64,000 nucleotides of DNA from CAVSLM01 sp963728895 (GCA_963728895.1 CAVSLM010000001.1:868001-932000); one strand, 5' to 3'; numbered from the stretch's first letter, positions 16,926 through 26,652 are shown. Made by a program: numbers and translations. The notes: generated from the sequence alone by a model not told the origin.

Positions 16926-16931
16926 CCTCCT
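16926..16931 (-). promoter_or_regulatory. Shine-Dalgarno sequence deciding the YbaK-like start
   Basis: A perfect AGGAGG on the minus strand sits seven bases before the ATG at 16918 and only one base before the upstream ATG at 16924, favouring the downstream start. Confidence 0.7.
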
Positions 16932-17027
16932 CTCTGACCCCTGCAGAGATCTGCAGGCGCCGTGTTTGAAGGGAGTGTAGCTGCTCGGCACAAGCCTGCA
17001 GCCGTGACCCGGGAGGAGGAGGGCGGC

Positions 17028-17387
17028 TCAGCGCTCCTCGAGTTCGGAGAGGACCGCGGCGGGACGTGTATGCCTGAACAGTATGTCCTGCAAGGCCCGG
17101 AAAGTATGGGCATCGTACCCCTGGAACATCACGCCGATGCCATGCGCAGCGACACGCACCAAGCGGGCGGGGAAGCGGTAAAGGCGAATCACGCGACCGC
17201 TGGAACGGGTCAACACCAACTCCAGATCGGTTTCCTCATTGGGCGGCGGTGCCGCCGTCCAGAGGAATGCGCCACTCAAGCCAAAATCCCGCGTCCGGCA
17301 TGGCTGGGGCGGCAGTCCCTTACGACTACGGTAACAGAGCCGCGCGTTCAACTCGCGGGGCTTTCGGGACGACCAGCGGCGCTCCAT
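17028..17387 (-). CDS. PilZ domain protein
   Basis: 119 residues that read as a single PilZ fold: an N-terminal MERRWSSRKPRELNARLCYR with the RxxxR c-di-GMP-binding pattern, then RDFGLSGAFLWT corresponding to the D/NxSxxG motif with G in place of the usual S, and GIGVMFQGYDAHTFRALQDIL at the end. PilZ proteins bind c-di-GMP and modulate motility or polysaccharide export. The altered second motif may weaken binding. No partner gene is adjacent; upstream is the non-coding and hrpB-remnant stretch. Confidence 0.8.
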   Translation of the reverse strand: MERRWSSRKPRELNARLCYRSRKGLPPQPCRTRDFGLSGAFLWTAAPPPNEETDLELVLTRSSGRVIRLYRFPARLVRVAAHGIGVMFQGYDAHTFRALQDILFRHTRPAAVLSELEER

Positions 17388-17795
17388 TGTTCTTCTCCGT
17401 CCCCCGACCGGATGGGAGACTGCGGCGTTATCTATACCGCACCTGACCTGATGCTGTCACTAGCGAATCCTCAGGTTTTTGACGCAGCGCGTGAAGATTG
17501 TGCGCTCGGGCAGCTATTCCGCTCCCGGTGTGGTTCACTTCCCGCTCTTCCGATCCGCCTAACATCCTGCAGTCCCGGCGGAAATGATTGATTGCAGAAT
17601 CTGGAGGTCGAGAATCTCCAGCCGGGGTATCTTGGTCGAGCGCGGCGGCACACGACCAGAAGCGCCCGCACGCCGTGGCCTCGCAGCGCGTCGAGGACGC
17701 AAGGAGCATACACCATTGTTGTTCTTAAGTGTTTAGATATCTCCGTAACGTGCTGCGTTATACACGGAAGTGCTGCCGTTGAAGCCGATGAGACC
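17388..17795. other. intergenic stretch, no recognisable gene
   Basis: About 400 bases between the PilZ gene start and the hrpB remnant. It includes a locally AT-rich patch near 17713-17740 that could hold promoters for either direction. Open frames here show no family character on either strand; some of it may be degraded hrpB sequence too far gone to read. Confidence 0.5.
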
Positions 17796-18500
17796 CATAC
17801 TCGCGTCGAGTGGAACGAGACCTCGCGCAGCGTACGAGCACGCGCGACACTCTGTCTCGGTGCCTTGGTCCTTCGAGACACGCCGTTGGATCACCCGGAG
17901 CCTGCGGTGGTTCAGGCGGCGCTTATCGATGGCATGCACCGATCGGGAGCCGGCGTGCTGCCCCGGACGCCGGCGGCTCGCGCCTGGCAGGTGCGGGTGC
18001 TTTCGATGCGCCAGTGGTTCCCGCAGGACGACTGGCCGGACGTAAGCGATGAGGCGCTGCTCGCCACGCTGGAGGGCTGGCTCGGCCCATGGCTCGGCGC
18101 TCTGCAGCACGGATCAGCTGTCGCGCCTCGACCTGCCGTGTGCGCTCCGCCGGATGCTGGGTCCGCAACCGGAGGCAGCGCTCGATGTCCTGGCTCCAAC
18201 CGACCTCCAGGTGCCCAGCGGCTCTTGGGTCAAGCTCGTCTACGCTCCCGGCGCCGCCCCCATCCTCTCCGTGAAGCTCCAGGAGTTGTTCGGTCTCGCA
18301 GATACGCCCCGCGTGGCCGAAGGGAGGGTGCCGGTAATGCTTCACCTGCTGTCTCCTGCAAGACGGCCGATCCAGGTAACCCAGGACCTGCACGGCTTTT
18401 GGGAACGCTATCCGCAGGTGAAGAAAGAGCTCCGCGGTCGTTACCCCAAGCACCCGTGGCCCGATGATCCGTGGAGCTGCGCACCCACCGCCGGACCCTC
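17796..18500 (+). pseudogene. hrpB: remnant of ATP-dependent helicase HrpB (C-terminal part only)
   Basis: Two frames together read like the C-terminal quarter of HrpB. The first frame gives RVEWNE, RARATLCLGALVL, DDWPDVSDEALLATLEGWLG and PWLGAL. After a shift near 18100-18115 the next frame gives LDVLAPTDLQVPSGSWVKL, KLQELFGLADTPRVAEGRVP, VMLHLLSPARRPIQVTQDL, HGFWERYPQVKKELRGRYPK and HPWPDDPW. The helicase core (Walker A, DEAH), about 600 residues, is absent, so this is a decayed fragment. No stop separates it from the DUF1631 frame downstream. Confidence 0.75.
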
Positions 18501-18678
18501 ACTGAGCTTCGGGTTGCGTAGAGGGGCGCAGTGTGAAGCCGGTCACGCCGCCTTCCATATAGAGGGATCAAGGTTAACCCCGACGGGTCGATGCAGGTGC
18601 GACCCCCGCCCGCGGTCATCCCAAAAGGAAACTTCCCAGTTGCGGGTCACTTCAGGTCGCCGGTTTCGGAGCACGGTC

Positions 18679-21018
18679 ATGTCGAACGCTGAGCAAGGCA
18701 ACGTCCTGCACATCGGTCTGCACGAGAAGACCACCAAGTCCAAGTCCGCACTTCAGCCGCATGAGCTGATGGACGAGCTGAAACATCTCACCGTCGAGCA
18801 GCTGCGCCCACTGCTGCGGCAGCTGTTCGACAGCGTGGACGACACGTTGTTCGAGCTGGCGGACAAGGCCGAGAACAACTCCATCCAGTCCCTTTATTTC
18901 GACGCCATGCGCGAGGTACGCATCAAGCGCGAGAAGGTCGAAGGAACGTTCACACAGCGCGTTGCCGATACCTTTGCCAAGTTCCCCGAGTCGGCGCCGG
19001 AGTGCGGCAGCGTGCGCGTGGCGGAGGAGGACAGCGAGCCGGTATTCGAGCTGCTCGATGACGACGAGCTCGAAGAATCGCTCGCGGTAGGCACCATGAC
19101 AGCCAAGGCGCGCGCCCAGTTCGGCCAGCCTCTGCAGGCCCTGGAGCGCAGGCTGGGACATCTGTTCAAGGGACGCGTGATCGATGAGCTCAGCAATCCT
19201 CTCGGCCCCGCGGCGATCTGCGGCGCGTTTCGCAGCGCAATGCAGTTGGTCGAGGTGGATATCAAGACCCGGCTGATTCTGTACAAGCTGTTTGACCGCC
19301 ACGTCATGCAGCGCCTGTCCCCGCTCTACACCGAGGCGAACACGCTGTTGATCGATGCCGGGGTGTTGCCCGGTCTGAAGCTCACTACACGCCGGCGTCA
19401 CGCAGCGGTTGCCCTCGGCCCATCCGTGCCCGGTGCCCAGGAACGCCGCAATGCCGCGTACGGGCCCGCGGAGTCCGAGGACGAAGCCCTCGAGATGCCG
19501 GCGCACAGCCTCCAGCAGATACTGAGTCTGCTCGCCGTCCGGCGCGGCGGCGGGTTCGGCCCTGCAATGGTTTCCGCAGCCGACGCCATTCCCCTGCAGG
19601 TGCAGGGTATCGGGTCCGGCAGTGCGGGTTCGGTTGAAGGTGCTTTCCTCAGCACGCAAGAGCTGCTCACCGCATTGTCCCTGATGCAGTCAAGCACCGA
19701 GCCCGTGACGCTGGCTACGGTCGACGGAAACAGGGTCGCAAGTGCTCAATCGTTGCGCAACAGCGTGCTCGGCGAGTTCACCCGGGTCAGCGGGAGTGGT
19801 CAGCCGCAGGCGATCAACCGGCTCGACGACAGCATCATCGACATCGTCGGAATGCTATTCGACTTCATTCTCGATGATGCCGGCCTGGCTCCCGTGGTGA
19901 AGGCGTTGATCGCACGCCTGCAGATTCCGATGCTCAAGCTGGCGCTCATCGATCGGGATTTCTTCAGTCGCAGAGGTCATCCGGCACGTCGCCTGCTGAA
20001 TGAGCTGGCGAACGCCGGCATCGAGCTCGGCGGCGAAGAAAAACCGGAGGATACCCGTCTTTTCGCCCAGATCGAGCGAACCGTCAATCGCATCCTGGAA
20101 GAGTTCAACGACGACGTTTCACTGTTCGTGGTGCTGCTTGAGGAATTCATCACGTTCATGGAGACCGAGAAGAAATACTTCGGCGTCATCGAACAGCGCA
20201 CCCATCTCGCCTCGCAGGGGCGGGAGCGTTTGGAGATGGCCAAACTCACCGCGAGCGCCGAGATTCACGCCAGACTCGCCGTCCGGCGCCGGCCGCCACC
20301 CGAAGTTGTGCAAGAAATCCTGCGCGACGCCTGGCAGGACGTCCTGGTGCACATCTACCTGCGGGAGGGGGTTGACAGTGAAGCGTGGCGCAACGCCTTG
20401 CTCACCATGGAAACGTTGCTGTGGAGCGTGGAACCCAAACGGACCGATGCCGAACGGCAGCGGCTGGTTCGCACGATACCGAAACTGCTGAACGAGCTCA
20501 GGGGAGGTCTGGCACGCATGTCTTATCCGTTCGAGGAAATGGAGCGCCAGTTCAAACGCCTGGAGGCGAGCCACGTGGCCAGCCTGCACGCCAGCGATGC
20601 GTCGGACGCCGAGGAGGAAATCGACGCTGCACCGCAGACGCAGGCGACCATCGAGTCAACGGCCGGCGGGGTCGACGTCGAGCGCCCCGATGATGCGGCG
20701 AGCGAGGCCGCAGACACTGCCGAGGCCGATGCTGCGTCCGCTGCCGGGACCGATGAGGTCGCTGCGGAGCTTGAAAGCGTGGGGATCGGGACATGGTTTG
20801 ACCTGAGCGCTGTGGACGGTACTTCGGTCCGCGCGAAGTTGTCGTGGATCAGCGAGATCACCTCCAAGTGCCTGTTCGTCAATCGGCGCGGCCTGAAGGT
20901 CACGGAGAAGACCCTCCAAGACCTGGCTGCCGAAATGCGGGCGGGAACCGCAGTCGTGGTTCAGGATGGACCGATGTTCGATCGCGCCCTCAACGCAGTC
21001 GTGAGTGCACTCAAATGA
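18679..21018 (+). CDS. DUF1631 family protein
   Basis: 779-residue member of the DUF1631 family (function unknown). Regions of family type include LRPLLRQLFDSVDDTLFELADKAENN near the N-terminus, DDSIIDIVGMLFDFILDDAGL in the middle and VKALIARLQIPMLKLALIDRDFF. The last about 90 residues (GIGTWFDLSAVDGTSVRAKLSWIS and on) look like a PilZ-related beta domain, and a low-complexity acidic linker precedes them. The ATG at 18679 is preferred; the frame stays open upstream into the hrpB remnant. It is coupled by ATGA overlap to an HDOD gene, suggesting a shared signalling role, possibly c-di-GMP linked. Confidence 0.85.
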   Translation: MSNAEQGNVLHIGLHEKTTKSKSALQPHELMDELKHLTVEQLRPLLRQLFDSVDDTLFELADKAENNSIQSLYFDAMREVRIKREKVEGTFTQRVADTFAKFPESAPECGSVRVAEEDSEPVFELLDDDELEESLAVGTMTAKARAQFGQPLQALERRLGHLFKGRVIDELSNPLGPAAICGAFRSAMQLVEVDIKTRLILYKLFDRHVMQRLSPLYTEANTLLIDAGVLPGLKLTTRRRHAAVALGPSVPGAQERRNAAYGPAESEDEALEMPAHSLQQILSLLAVRRGGGFGPAMVSAADAIPLQVQGIGSGSAGSVEGAFLSTQELLTALSLMQSSTEPVTLATVDGNRVASAQSLRNSVLGEFTRVSGSGQPQAINRLDDSIIDIVGMLFDFILDDAGLAPVVKALIARLQIPMLKLALIDRDFFSRRGHPARRLLNELANAGIELGGEEKPEDTRLFAQIERTVNRILEEFNDDVSLFVVLLEEFITFMETEKKYFGVIEQRTHLASQGRERLEMAKLTASAEIHARLAVRRRPPPEVVQEILRDAWQDVLVHIYLREGVDSEAWRNALLTMETLLWSVEPKRTDAERQRLVRTIPKLLNELRGGLARMSYPFEEMERQFKRLEASHVASLHASDASDAEEEIDAAPQTQATIESTAGGVDVERPDDAASEAADTAEADAASAAGTDEVAAELESVGIGTWFDLSAVDGTSVRAKLSWISEITSKCLFVNRRGLKVTEKTLQDLAAEMRAGTAVVVQDGPMFDRALNAVVSALK

Positions 21019-21908
21019 GCCAAATGGCCATGGCGCGCGAGAGCGCCGCGCTCGATCCGCGATCGCTGGTACGTGGTTTAGTGCGGCTCGTGTCGCTGCC
21101 GGATGTGGTAGTCAGGGTCAACGAATTGATGGACGACCCCCGCTCCACGACAGCGGACATCGGCCAGCTGGTCGGCCGCGACACGGGACTCAGTGCCCGG
21201 CTGTTGAAGATCGTTAACAGTGCCTTCTACGGTTTCCCGTCTCGCGTCGAGACCATTTCCCGCGCGATCACCATCATCGGTACCCATGATCTGCGCAACC
21301 TCCTGCTGGCCACCACGGCAGTAAGGATGTTCGCCAGAATCCCAAGCGAATTGATCGACACGGGCTCGTTCTGGCGTCACAGCGTCTACTGCGGGCTGGT
21401 GGGACGGTCGCTCGCGGCCAAATGCAACGTGTTGCACAGCGAACGGCTGTTCGTCGCGGGTCTGCTTCATGACGTGGGCAAGCTAATCATCTGCAACCGC
21501 CTTCCCGACGTGGCGCGCGACGCCTATCTGATCGCCGACGGCGACCCCGTCGCATTGCTGGCGGTAGAGCGCGAGCTGCTGGGATTCGACCACGCCGACG
21601 TAGGGGGTGAGCTGCTGCTGGCGTGGAACCTCCCGCCTGCGCTGCAGCAGGCGGTTGCCCTGCATCATCGGCCGGCAGAAGCCGGCGAGTACACGCTGGA
21701 GCCCGCAATCGTGCATTTGGCCGACGCGATTGCCGACATGGCGGAGCACGACATTCCGGTGGATGAGAAACTGGGACTGATTGATCCCACGGTCTGGAGT
21801 ACCACCGGCCTTTCACACAACATCGTGCAACCGGCAATGCGCGCAGCCGACCAGAACTTCCGAGAAGTGCTGGAAGTGATTGTCCCGCGCACTCATCAGG
21901 CGCGCTAG
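21015..21908 (+). CDS. HDOD domain protein
   Basis: 297 residues with a single HDOD domain (an HD-related output domain, usually without catalytic activity). Motifs: LPDVVVRVNELMDDPRSTTADIGQLVGRDTGLSARLLKIVNSAFYGF, then ITIIGTHDLRNLLLATT and FVAGLLHDVGKLIICNRLP. The HD pair is retained in LLHDVGK, so hydrolase activity cannot be excluded. Such proteins act in signal transduction linked to motility and c-di-GMP. The start codon overlaps the DUF1631 stop (ATGA). Confidence 0.88.
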   Translation: MSQMAMARESAALDPRSLVRGLVRLVSLPDVVVRVNELMDDPRSTTADIGQLVGRDTGLSARLLKIVNSAFYGFPSRVETISRAITIIGTHDLRNLLLATTAVRMFARIPSELIDTGSFWRHSVYCGLVGRSLAAKCNVLHSERLFVAGLLHDVGKLIICNRLPDVARDAYLIADGDPVALLAVERELLGFDHADVGGELLLAWNLPPALQQAVALHHRPAEAGEYTLEPAIVHLADAIADMAEHDIPVDEKLGLIDPTVWSTTGLSHNIVQPAMRAADQNFREVLEVIVPRTHQAR

Positions 21909-21977
21909 GCGCAGATTGCTCGGACAGGCTTCTGGGCCATTCGATTCCCGTGCGGTCCAATGTGACGCCCGCTTCGG

Positions 21978-23546
21978 TCACTGATCGTCACCGGCGCGCC
22001 GTGTCAGCTCTCGCTGCACCCTCTCGAGATCGGCTGTTTCACCGGTGTCCACGGTAACCGTTATCTCGATTTCGCTCGGAGTCAGGGGCTGCCGTGCGCG
22101 AATTTGGTATTCCAGAACCGCACGGGTGGCTTCCGAAGCATCAGCTTCGGTCTGGGCCCGAGCCTCTATACGGCTCCGCAACAGCTCGACCGGCGCCTGG
22201 AAGCTCAGGATCGAGAAGAACACCCTCTGGTCTGCGGCAAGCCGTCGGAATTGGGAGCGCCGCGCCTCATCGAGAAAGGAGGCATCGACGATCACCGCGC
22301 GCCCGACACTCAACAGTTGTCGCACCAGATCGGCTAGTCGGGCGTAGGTGGCCTCGTTGGCGGGCGCCGCGTAACGCCCGATGCCCAGACCCTCTGACCG
22401 ATGAGGGAACAGCCGCCTGCGTTCGATGTCGGAGCGGATGCGAATGGCACCCATGCCCTCGGCCAATTGCAGCGCGCCGGTCGTCTTGCCGCTGCCGGAC
22501 AGACCGTGCGTGATCAGCAGCATCGGCGTTGATGGCACGGTGAGGCGCTCGGCGAGCGCCGCGTACTCCCGGAAATTGCCGAGACTTCTCAGGTGCTCGC
22601 CAGTGCCGCGTGGCTGCTGACCCATGCGCAGCGCGGCGATCTTCGCCCGCACCAATGAGCGATAGGCCTGGTAGTAGGGCAACAGCACCACACCGGCGTA
22701 GTCGCCGGTTTCCTCCAGGTAGACGTTGAGAAAACGCCGTGCATAGCGCGGATGATTGCGGTCTTCCAGATCCATGGCCACGAAGGCGACGTCGCTCATT
22801 ACGTCGATCCAGCGCAACCCCGGATTGAACTCGATGCAGTCGAACGGCACGATGCGCCCCGCAAACTTCACCATGTTGCCGAGATGCAGGTCGCCGTGGC
22901 ACTCCCGTATAAACCCTTCCCGGCGACGCGCAGCAAGCGCGGACGAGTGCTCGTGGTACTTCGCCTCGCACCAGTCCTCGAGTCGGCGCATGCACCGCAC
23001 ATCTTCGTCGTCGGCGAGCAACGGCAGGATTTGTGCGAAGTTCTCCCTCACCGGCGCGTGCACCCGCCCGGGTGTTCCAAAGGGAGAGTCGGGATGCGCA
23101 CGCTCTGCGGTGGCGTGGAATGCCGACACCTCGCGCGCCAGGAGGTCGATGTCGCCGGGAGCGAGCGAACCGCGCTGCAGCAGAGCGTCGAGCAGTGCGT
23201 CCTGCGCGAACTCGATCATCCGCACGCAGTATTCGATCGCCGCCCCGGCACCGCCCACCAGGGGTTGTGTGGAGGTGCCGGTGATGGGCAGGACATCCAG
23301 GTAGAGCTCCGGCGCAAACCTGCGATTGAGGCGCAGCTCCTCCTGACACGCATGTCGGCGCTGCTCCAACGTGGAAAAATCGAGAAACCCGAAGTCGACT
23401 GGCTTCTTGATCTTGTAGGCGTAAACACCGGTAAGTATCACCCAGGAGATATGTGTCTCCAGAACCCGACAGGCGTGCACTGCATGAGGATAGGCGGCAG
23501 CGTTCTGCAGGCTGGTGATTAACGTCGGGCGTTCCTGCTCCTGCAC
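21978..23546 (-). CDS. aminoglycoside phosphotransferase-like / AAA ATPase (P-loop kinase) fusion
   Basis: 522-residue two-domain protein. The N-terminal half is a kinase-like (APH) fold with HGDLHLGNMVKF and FDCIEFNPGLRWIDVMSDVAF, the catalytic and metal loops. The C-terminal part is a P-loop kinase with Walker A HGLSGSGKTTGAL followed by IRSDIERRRLF and VIVDASFLDEARRSQF. This architecture is known as a conserved bacterial fusion but its substrate is not established; antibiotic resistance is not implied. It is divergent from mrcB and convergent with the HDOD gene. Confidence 0.87.
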   Translation of the reverse strand: MQEQERPTLITSLQNAAAYPHAVHACRVLETHISWVILTGVYAYKIKKPVDFGFLDFSTLEQRRHACQEELRLNRRFAPELYLDVLPITGTSTQPLVGGAGAAIEYCVRMIEFAQDALLDALLQRGSLAPGDIDLLAREVSAFHATAERAHPDSPFGTPGRVHAPVRENFAQILPLLADDEDVRCMRRLEDWCEAKYHEHSSALAARRREGFIRECHGDLHLGNMVKFAGRIVPFDCIEFNPGLRWIDVMSDVAFVAMDLEDRNHPRYARRFLNVYLEETGDYAGVVLLPYYQAYRSLVRAKIAALRMGQQPRGTGEHLRSLGNFREYAALAERLTVPSTPMLLITHGLSGSGKTTGALQLAEGMGAIRIRSDIERRRLFPHRSEGLGIGRYAAPANEATYARLADLVRQLLSVGRAVIVDASFLDEARRSQFRRLAADQRVFFSILSFQAPVELLRSRIEARAQTEADASEATRAVLEYQIRARQPLTPSEIEITVTVDTGETADLERVQRELTRRAGDDQ

Positions 23547-23707
23547 GGGTGGGTCCGGATACTGGAAGCAAAAAATTAGGTTATCATAGACCCGCCCTCG
23601 GGTTGCCGGGATTGGTCTGCCCGTCAGCTGGGCACAACCTTACCTGGGATGATCGTAAGGCAGCCGTCCGAGGACCGTCCCCTCCCATCAGCCCCTGTAC
23701 AACTTGG

Positions 23708-26068
23708 ATGACCCGCAGGACCAAAAGAAAAACCTCTAAACGCCGTCGCAAGTCTTCCCGCAGTCGTGCGGGCCTGCGGCGCCTGGCTGTCGGCGGTGCG
23801 CTTGGAATGCTGTTCCTGGCAGTGACCATCGGCTATGTAGGCTATCTCGATCACACCGTTCGGACGTTGTTCGAAGGCAAGCGCTGGGCTTTGCCTGCGC
23901 GCGTCTACGCGCGCCCCCTGGAGCTCTATCCCGGCATGAAGCTGAGCGCGGAGCAGTTCGCGACCGAGCTGGGCTTGCTGAAGTACCACACCGCCACTGC
24001 TTTGATCTCCACGGGAATCTACCGGCGCCAGGGAAGTGAGTTCGACGTGGTGACACGCCCGTTCACTTTCTGGGACGGCAAGGAGCCTTCGGTCCACGTG
24101 CGGGCCGTTCTCGAAGGCGACCGTGTCGGCAGTATCGTCAACGTGTCCACCGGTGAGCCCGTGGGGCTGGTGCGTTTCGATCCAGCGCTGATTGGGGGCA
24201 TTTACCCGGCACAGAAGGAAGACCGGGTGCTCGTGCGTCTTCAGGAAGTTCCCAGGCTGCTGATCGATGCACTGCTCACGGTCGAGGACCGTAGGTTCTA
24301 CGAACACCACGGCATTTCGCCGCGCGCCATCGCCCGGGCGTTGTTCGCAAATTTGCGCGCCGGAAGCATGGTCCAGGGCGGAAGCACGCTCAGCCAGCAA
24401 CTGGTGAAAAACTTCTTCCTGAGCAACGAACGCACGCTGACTCGCAAGGTCAACGAGGCAATCATGGCCTTGCTGCTGGAATGGCACTATGAGAAGGATG
24501 AGATCCTGGAGGCGTACCTGAACGAGGTCTATCTCGGTCAGGATGGCGCGCGTTCGATCCACGGATTCGGACTCGCCAGCCAGTTTTACTTCGATCGGCC
24601 GCTCTCGGAGCTTGCGCCCGAGCAGATCGCACTACTGGTTGCCGAAGTCAAGGGTCCCTCATACTACGATCCACGGCGCAACCCGCAACGGGCACGGCAA
24701 CGGCGCAACCTGGTGCTCGACTTGCTGGGGGAGGGTGGATTCCTGGCCCCAGCTCAGGTGCAGCGCGCGAAATCCAGTCCGCTGGGCGTGACGCGCCTCG
24801 CGCCGGGAGGCGCCAGCCCATATCCCGCGTTCCTTGACTTGGTGCGCCGCCAACTGCGCCGTGACTATCAGGAACAGGATCTCAACTCCGAGGGTCTGCA
24901 GATTTTCACGACTCTCGATCCACTGGTGCAAAAGAGTGCCGAGCGTGCCTTGGCGAGCCGTGTGAGGGCACTGGAACGCAGCCGTGATCTAAAGGAAGGC
25001 GAGCTGCAAGGTGCGGTGGTGGTCACGAGCGTGGAAGGGGGTGAAGTGCTGGCCCTGGTGGGTGGTCGCGACGCACGGTTCTCAGGGTTCAATCGGGCGC
25101 TCGACGCCGAGCGCCTGATCGGCTCGCTGATCAAGCCCGCTGTGTACCTGACCGCCCTGGAGCGGCCGCACGAATACACGCTGGTCAGCGTGCTCGATGA
25201 TGCGGCGCCGCTGCGGGTCAAGAACTACGATGGAAGCTTCTGGACACCCAAGAATTACGACCAGGAACTGCACGGGCTCGTTCCCCTGCATACGGCACTG
25301 GCGCAATCCTACAATCTTCCCACCGCCCGGCTGGGATTGGCGCTCGGCGTGCCACAGGTCGTGGCGGTCGTGCACCGGCTGGGAGTGGAGCGCGAGCTGA
25401 AGCCCTTTCCGTCGCTGCTGCTGGGTGCGGTCGCCATGACGCCTCTCGAAGTGGCGCAGATGTACCAGACGCTGGCGGGAGGCGGCTTCCGCACGCCACT
25501 TCGAGCCATCCGGGAGGTGCTGACCGTCGCTGGCGAGCCCCTGCAGCGCTATCCTTTGCGGGTCGAGCAGGCCTTCGATCCCGCGCCGGTCTACCTGCTC
25601 AACACTGCCCTGCAGGAAGTGGCGCGCACGGGCACGGCCCGTTCGTTGTATCGCAGTGTGCCGGCGGAACTGAACGTGGCGGGCAAGACGGGAACCACCG
25701 ACGACCTGCGCGACAGCTGGTACGCTGGCTTTACCGGGGACCTGCTGGGGGTTGTATGGCTGGGCACGGACGACAATCAGCCCACCGGGCTTACCGGTGC
25801 CAGCGGCGCATTGCAGGTGTGGGCACAGCTCATGGTCGGCGCCGATCCACGGCCATTGCGGCTGACGCGTCCCGCCAACGTCACCTATGCCTGGGTCGAC
25901 CAGACGACGGGTTCGCGTACGGATCGGGACTGCGCCGGCAGCGCCTCCTATCCCTTCGCGGCCGGGTCTGAACCGGTGGGTTTCGTGTCCTGTACGCGAA
26001 CGGCTGACGCCCTTGCCGACCAAACGGTAAGGAAGACCATCCACTGGATCAAAGGAATCTTTCAATGA
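23708..26068 (+). CDS. mrcB: penicillin-binding protein 1b (bifunctional transglycosylase/transpeptidase)
   Basis: 786-residue class A PBP that polymerises and crosslinks peptidoglycan at the inner membrane. A basic cytoplasmic tail (TRRTKRKTSKRRRKSSRSR) precedes the membrane helix LAVGGALGMLFLAVTIGYVGYL. The UB2H domain follows (ARPLELYPGMKLSAEQF). The GT51 domain has VEDRRFYEHHGISPRA with the catalytic Glu and QGGSTLSQQLVKN. The transpeptidase has SLIKP (SxxK), SYN and KTGTT. The ATG at 23708 fits the short basic tail. It overlaps the lipoprotein gene by ATGA. Confidence 0.96.
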   Translation: MTRRTKRKTSKRRRKSSRSRAGLRRLAVGGALGMLFLAVTIGYVGYLDHTVRTLFEGKRWALPARVYARPLELYPGMKLSAEQFATELGLLKYHTATALISTGIYRRQGSEFDVVTRPFTFWDGKEPSVHVRAVLEGDRVGSIVNVSTGEPVGLVRFDPALIGGIYPAQKEDRVLVRLQEVPRLLIDALLTVEDRRFYEHHGISPRAIARALFANLRAGSMVQGGSTLSQQLVKNFFLSNERTLTRKVNEAIMALLLEWHYEKDEILEAYLNEVYLGQDGARSIHGFGLASQFYFDRPLSELAPEQIALLVAEVKGPSYYDPRRNPQRARQRRNLVLDLLGEGGFLAPAQVQRAKSSPLGVTRLAPGGASPYPAFLDLVRRQLRRDYQEQDLNSEGLQIFTTLDPLVQKSAERALASRVRALERSRDLKEGELQGAVVVTSVEGGEVLALVGGRDARFSGFNRALDAERLIGSLIKPAVYLTALERPHEYTLVSVLDDAAPLRVKNYDGSFWTPKNYDQELHGLVPLHTALAQSYNLPTARLGLALGVPQVVAVVHRLGVERELKPFPSLLLGAVAMTPLEVAQMYQTLAGGGFRTPLRAIREVLTVAGEPLQRYPLRVEQAFDPAPVYLLNTALQEVARTGTARSLYRSVPAELNVAGKTGTTDDLRDSWYAGFTGDLLGVVWLGTDDNQPTGLTGASGALQVWAQLMVGADPRPLRLTRPANVTYAWVDQTTGSRTDRDCAGSASYPFAAGSEPVGFVSCTRTADALADQTVRKTIHWIKGIFQ

Positions 26069-26652
26069 GCTTGCAAGCGCTCGGCCTGAGGGTTATTGCT
26101 CTGCCGCTTTGCGTGGTGGTGCTGCTGGGCGGGTGTGCTACCTCGAGGATTGCATCGCCAGTCGAGGATCGCAGCACCGGCACGGGTCAGGCGGCGGCGA
26201 CGCAGCTGCCCGAAGGCGTGGAAGTATTCCCCGCCGAAGTTACGAATGACCGGTCGCTCGAACAGCGCAGCGTTCCGCTGGAGATGGGTTCGCAGACAGG
26301 CTCTGCGCCCGCGACCCTGCAAAGCCCGGCGGTGGTTGCGCTGCTGGACAGCGCGGGAACGCAGGCGCAAACGGGCAAGCTCGACTCGGCAGCGGCGGCG
26401 TTGGAACGGGCGCTGCGTATCGAACCGCAGAACCCGTCAATCTGGCAGCGACTTGCCGAAGTGCGGCTGCAACAGGACCAGTTCGAGCAGGCGGAGACCT
26501 TGGCGCACAAGTCCAATTCGCTGGCGGGCAACGACCCCACGGTGCAGGCGCGAAACTGGACCATCATTGCTGAGGCCCGACGGGCGCGCGGCGATGCGCC
26601 CGGTGCCCGGGATGCCGAGGCTCAGGCTGCAAAGCTGCGTGCCGTGCGCTGA
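26065..26652 (+). CDS. lpoP: TPR lipoprotein, probable LpoP-type activator of PBP1b
   Basis: 195-residue outer-membrane lipoprotein candidate: signal peptide with lipobox LLGGC (Cys at about residue 24), a disordered Ser/Gly/Pro-rich linker, then TPR-like helices (AALERALRIEPQNPSIWQRLAEVRLQQDQFEQAETLA). It is translationally coupled to mrcB. In Pseudomonas, the TPR lipoprotein LpoP is encoded next to the PBP1b gene and activates it across the periplasm; the same size, anchor, fold and position support that role here. Confidence 0.75.
   Translation: MSLQALGLRVIALPLCVVVLLGGCATSRIASPVEDRSTGTGQAAATQLPEGVEVFPAEVTNDRSLEQRSVPLEMGSQTGSAPATLQSPAVVALLDSAGTQAQTGKLDSAAAALERALRIEPQNPSIWQRLAEVRLQQDQFEQAETLAHKSNSLAGNDPTVQARNWTIIAEARRARGDAPGARDAEAQAAKLRAVR

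Noticed and set aside
17471..17881. 136-codon minus-strand frame
   Set aside because: Overlaps the hrpB remnant and intergenic DNA; no family features.
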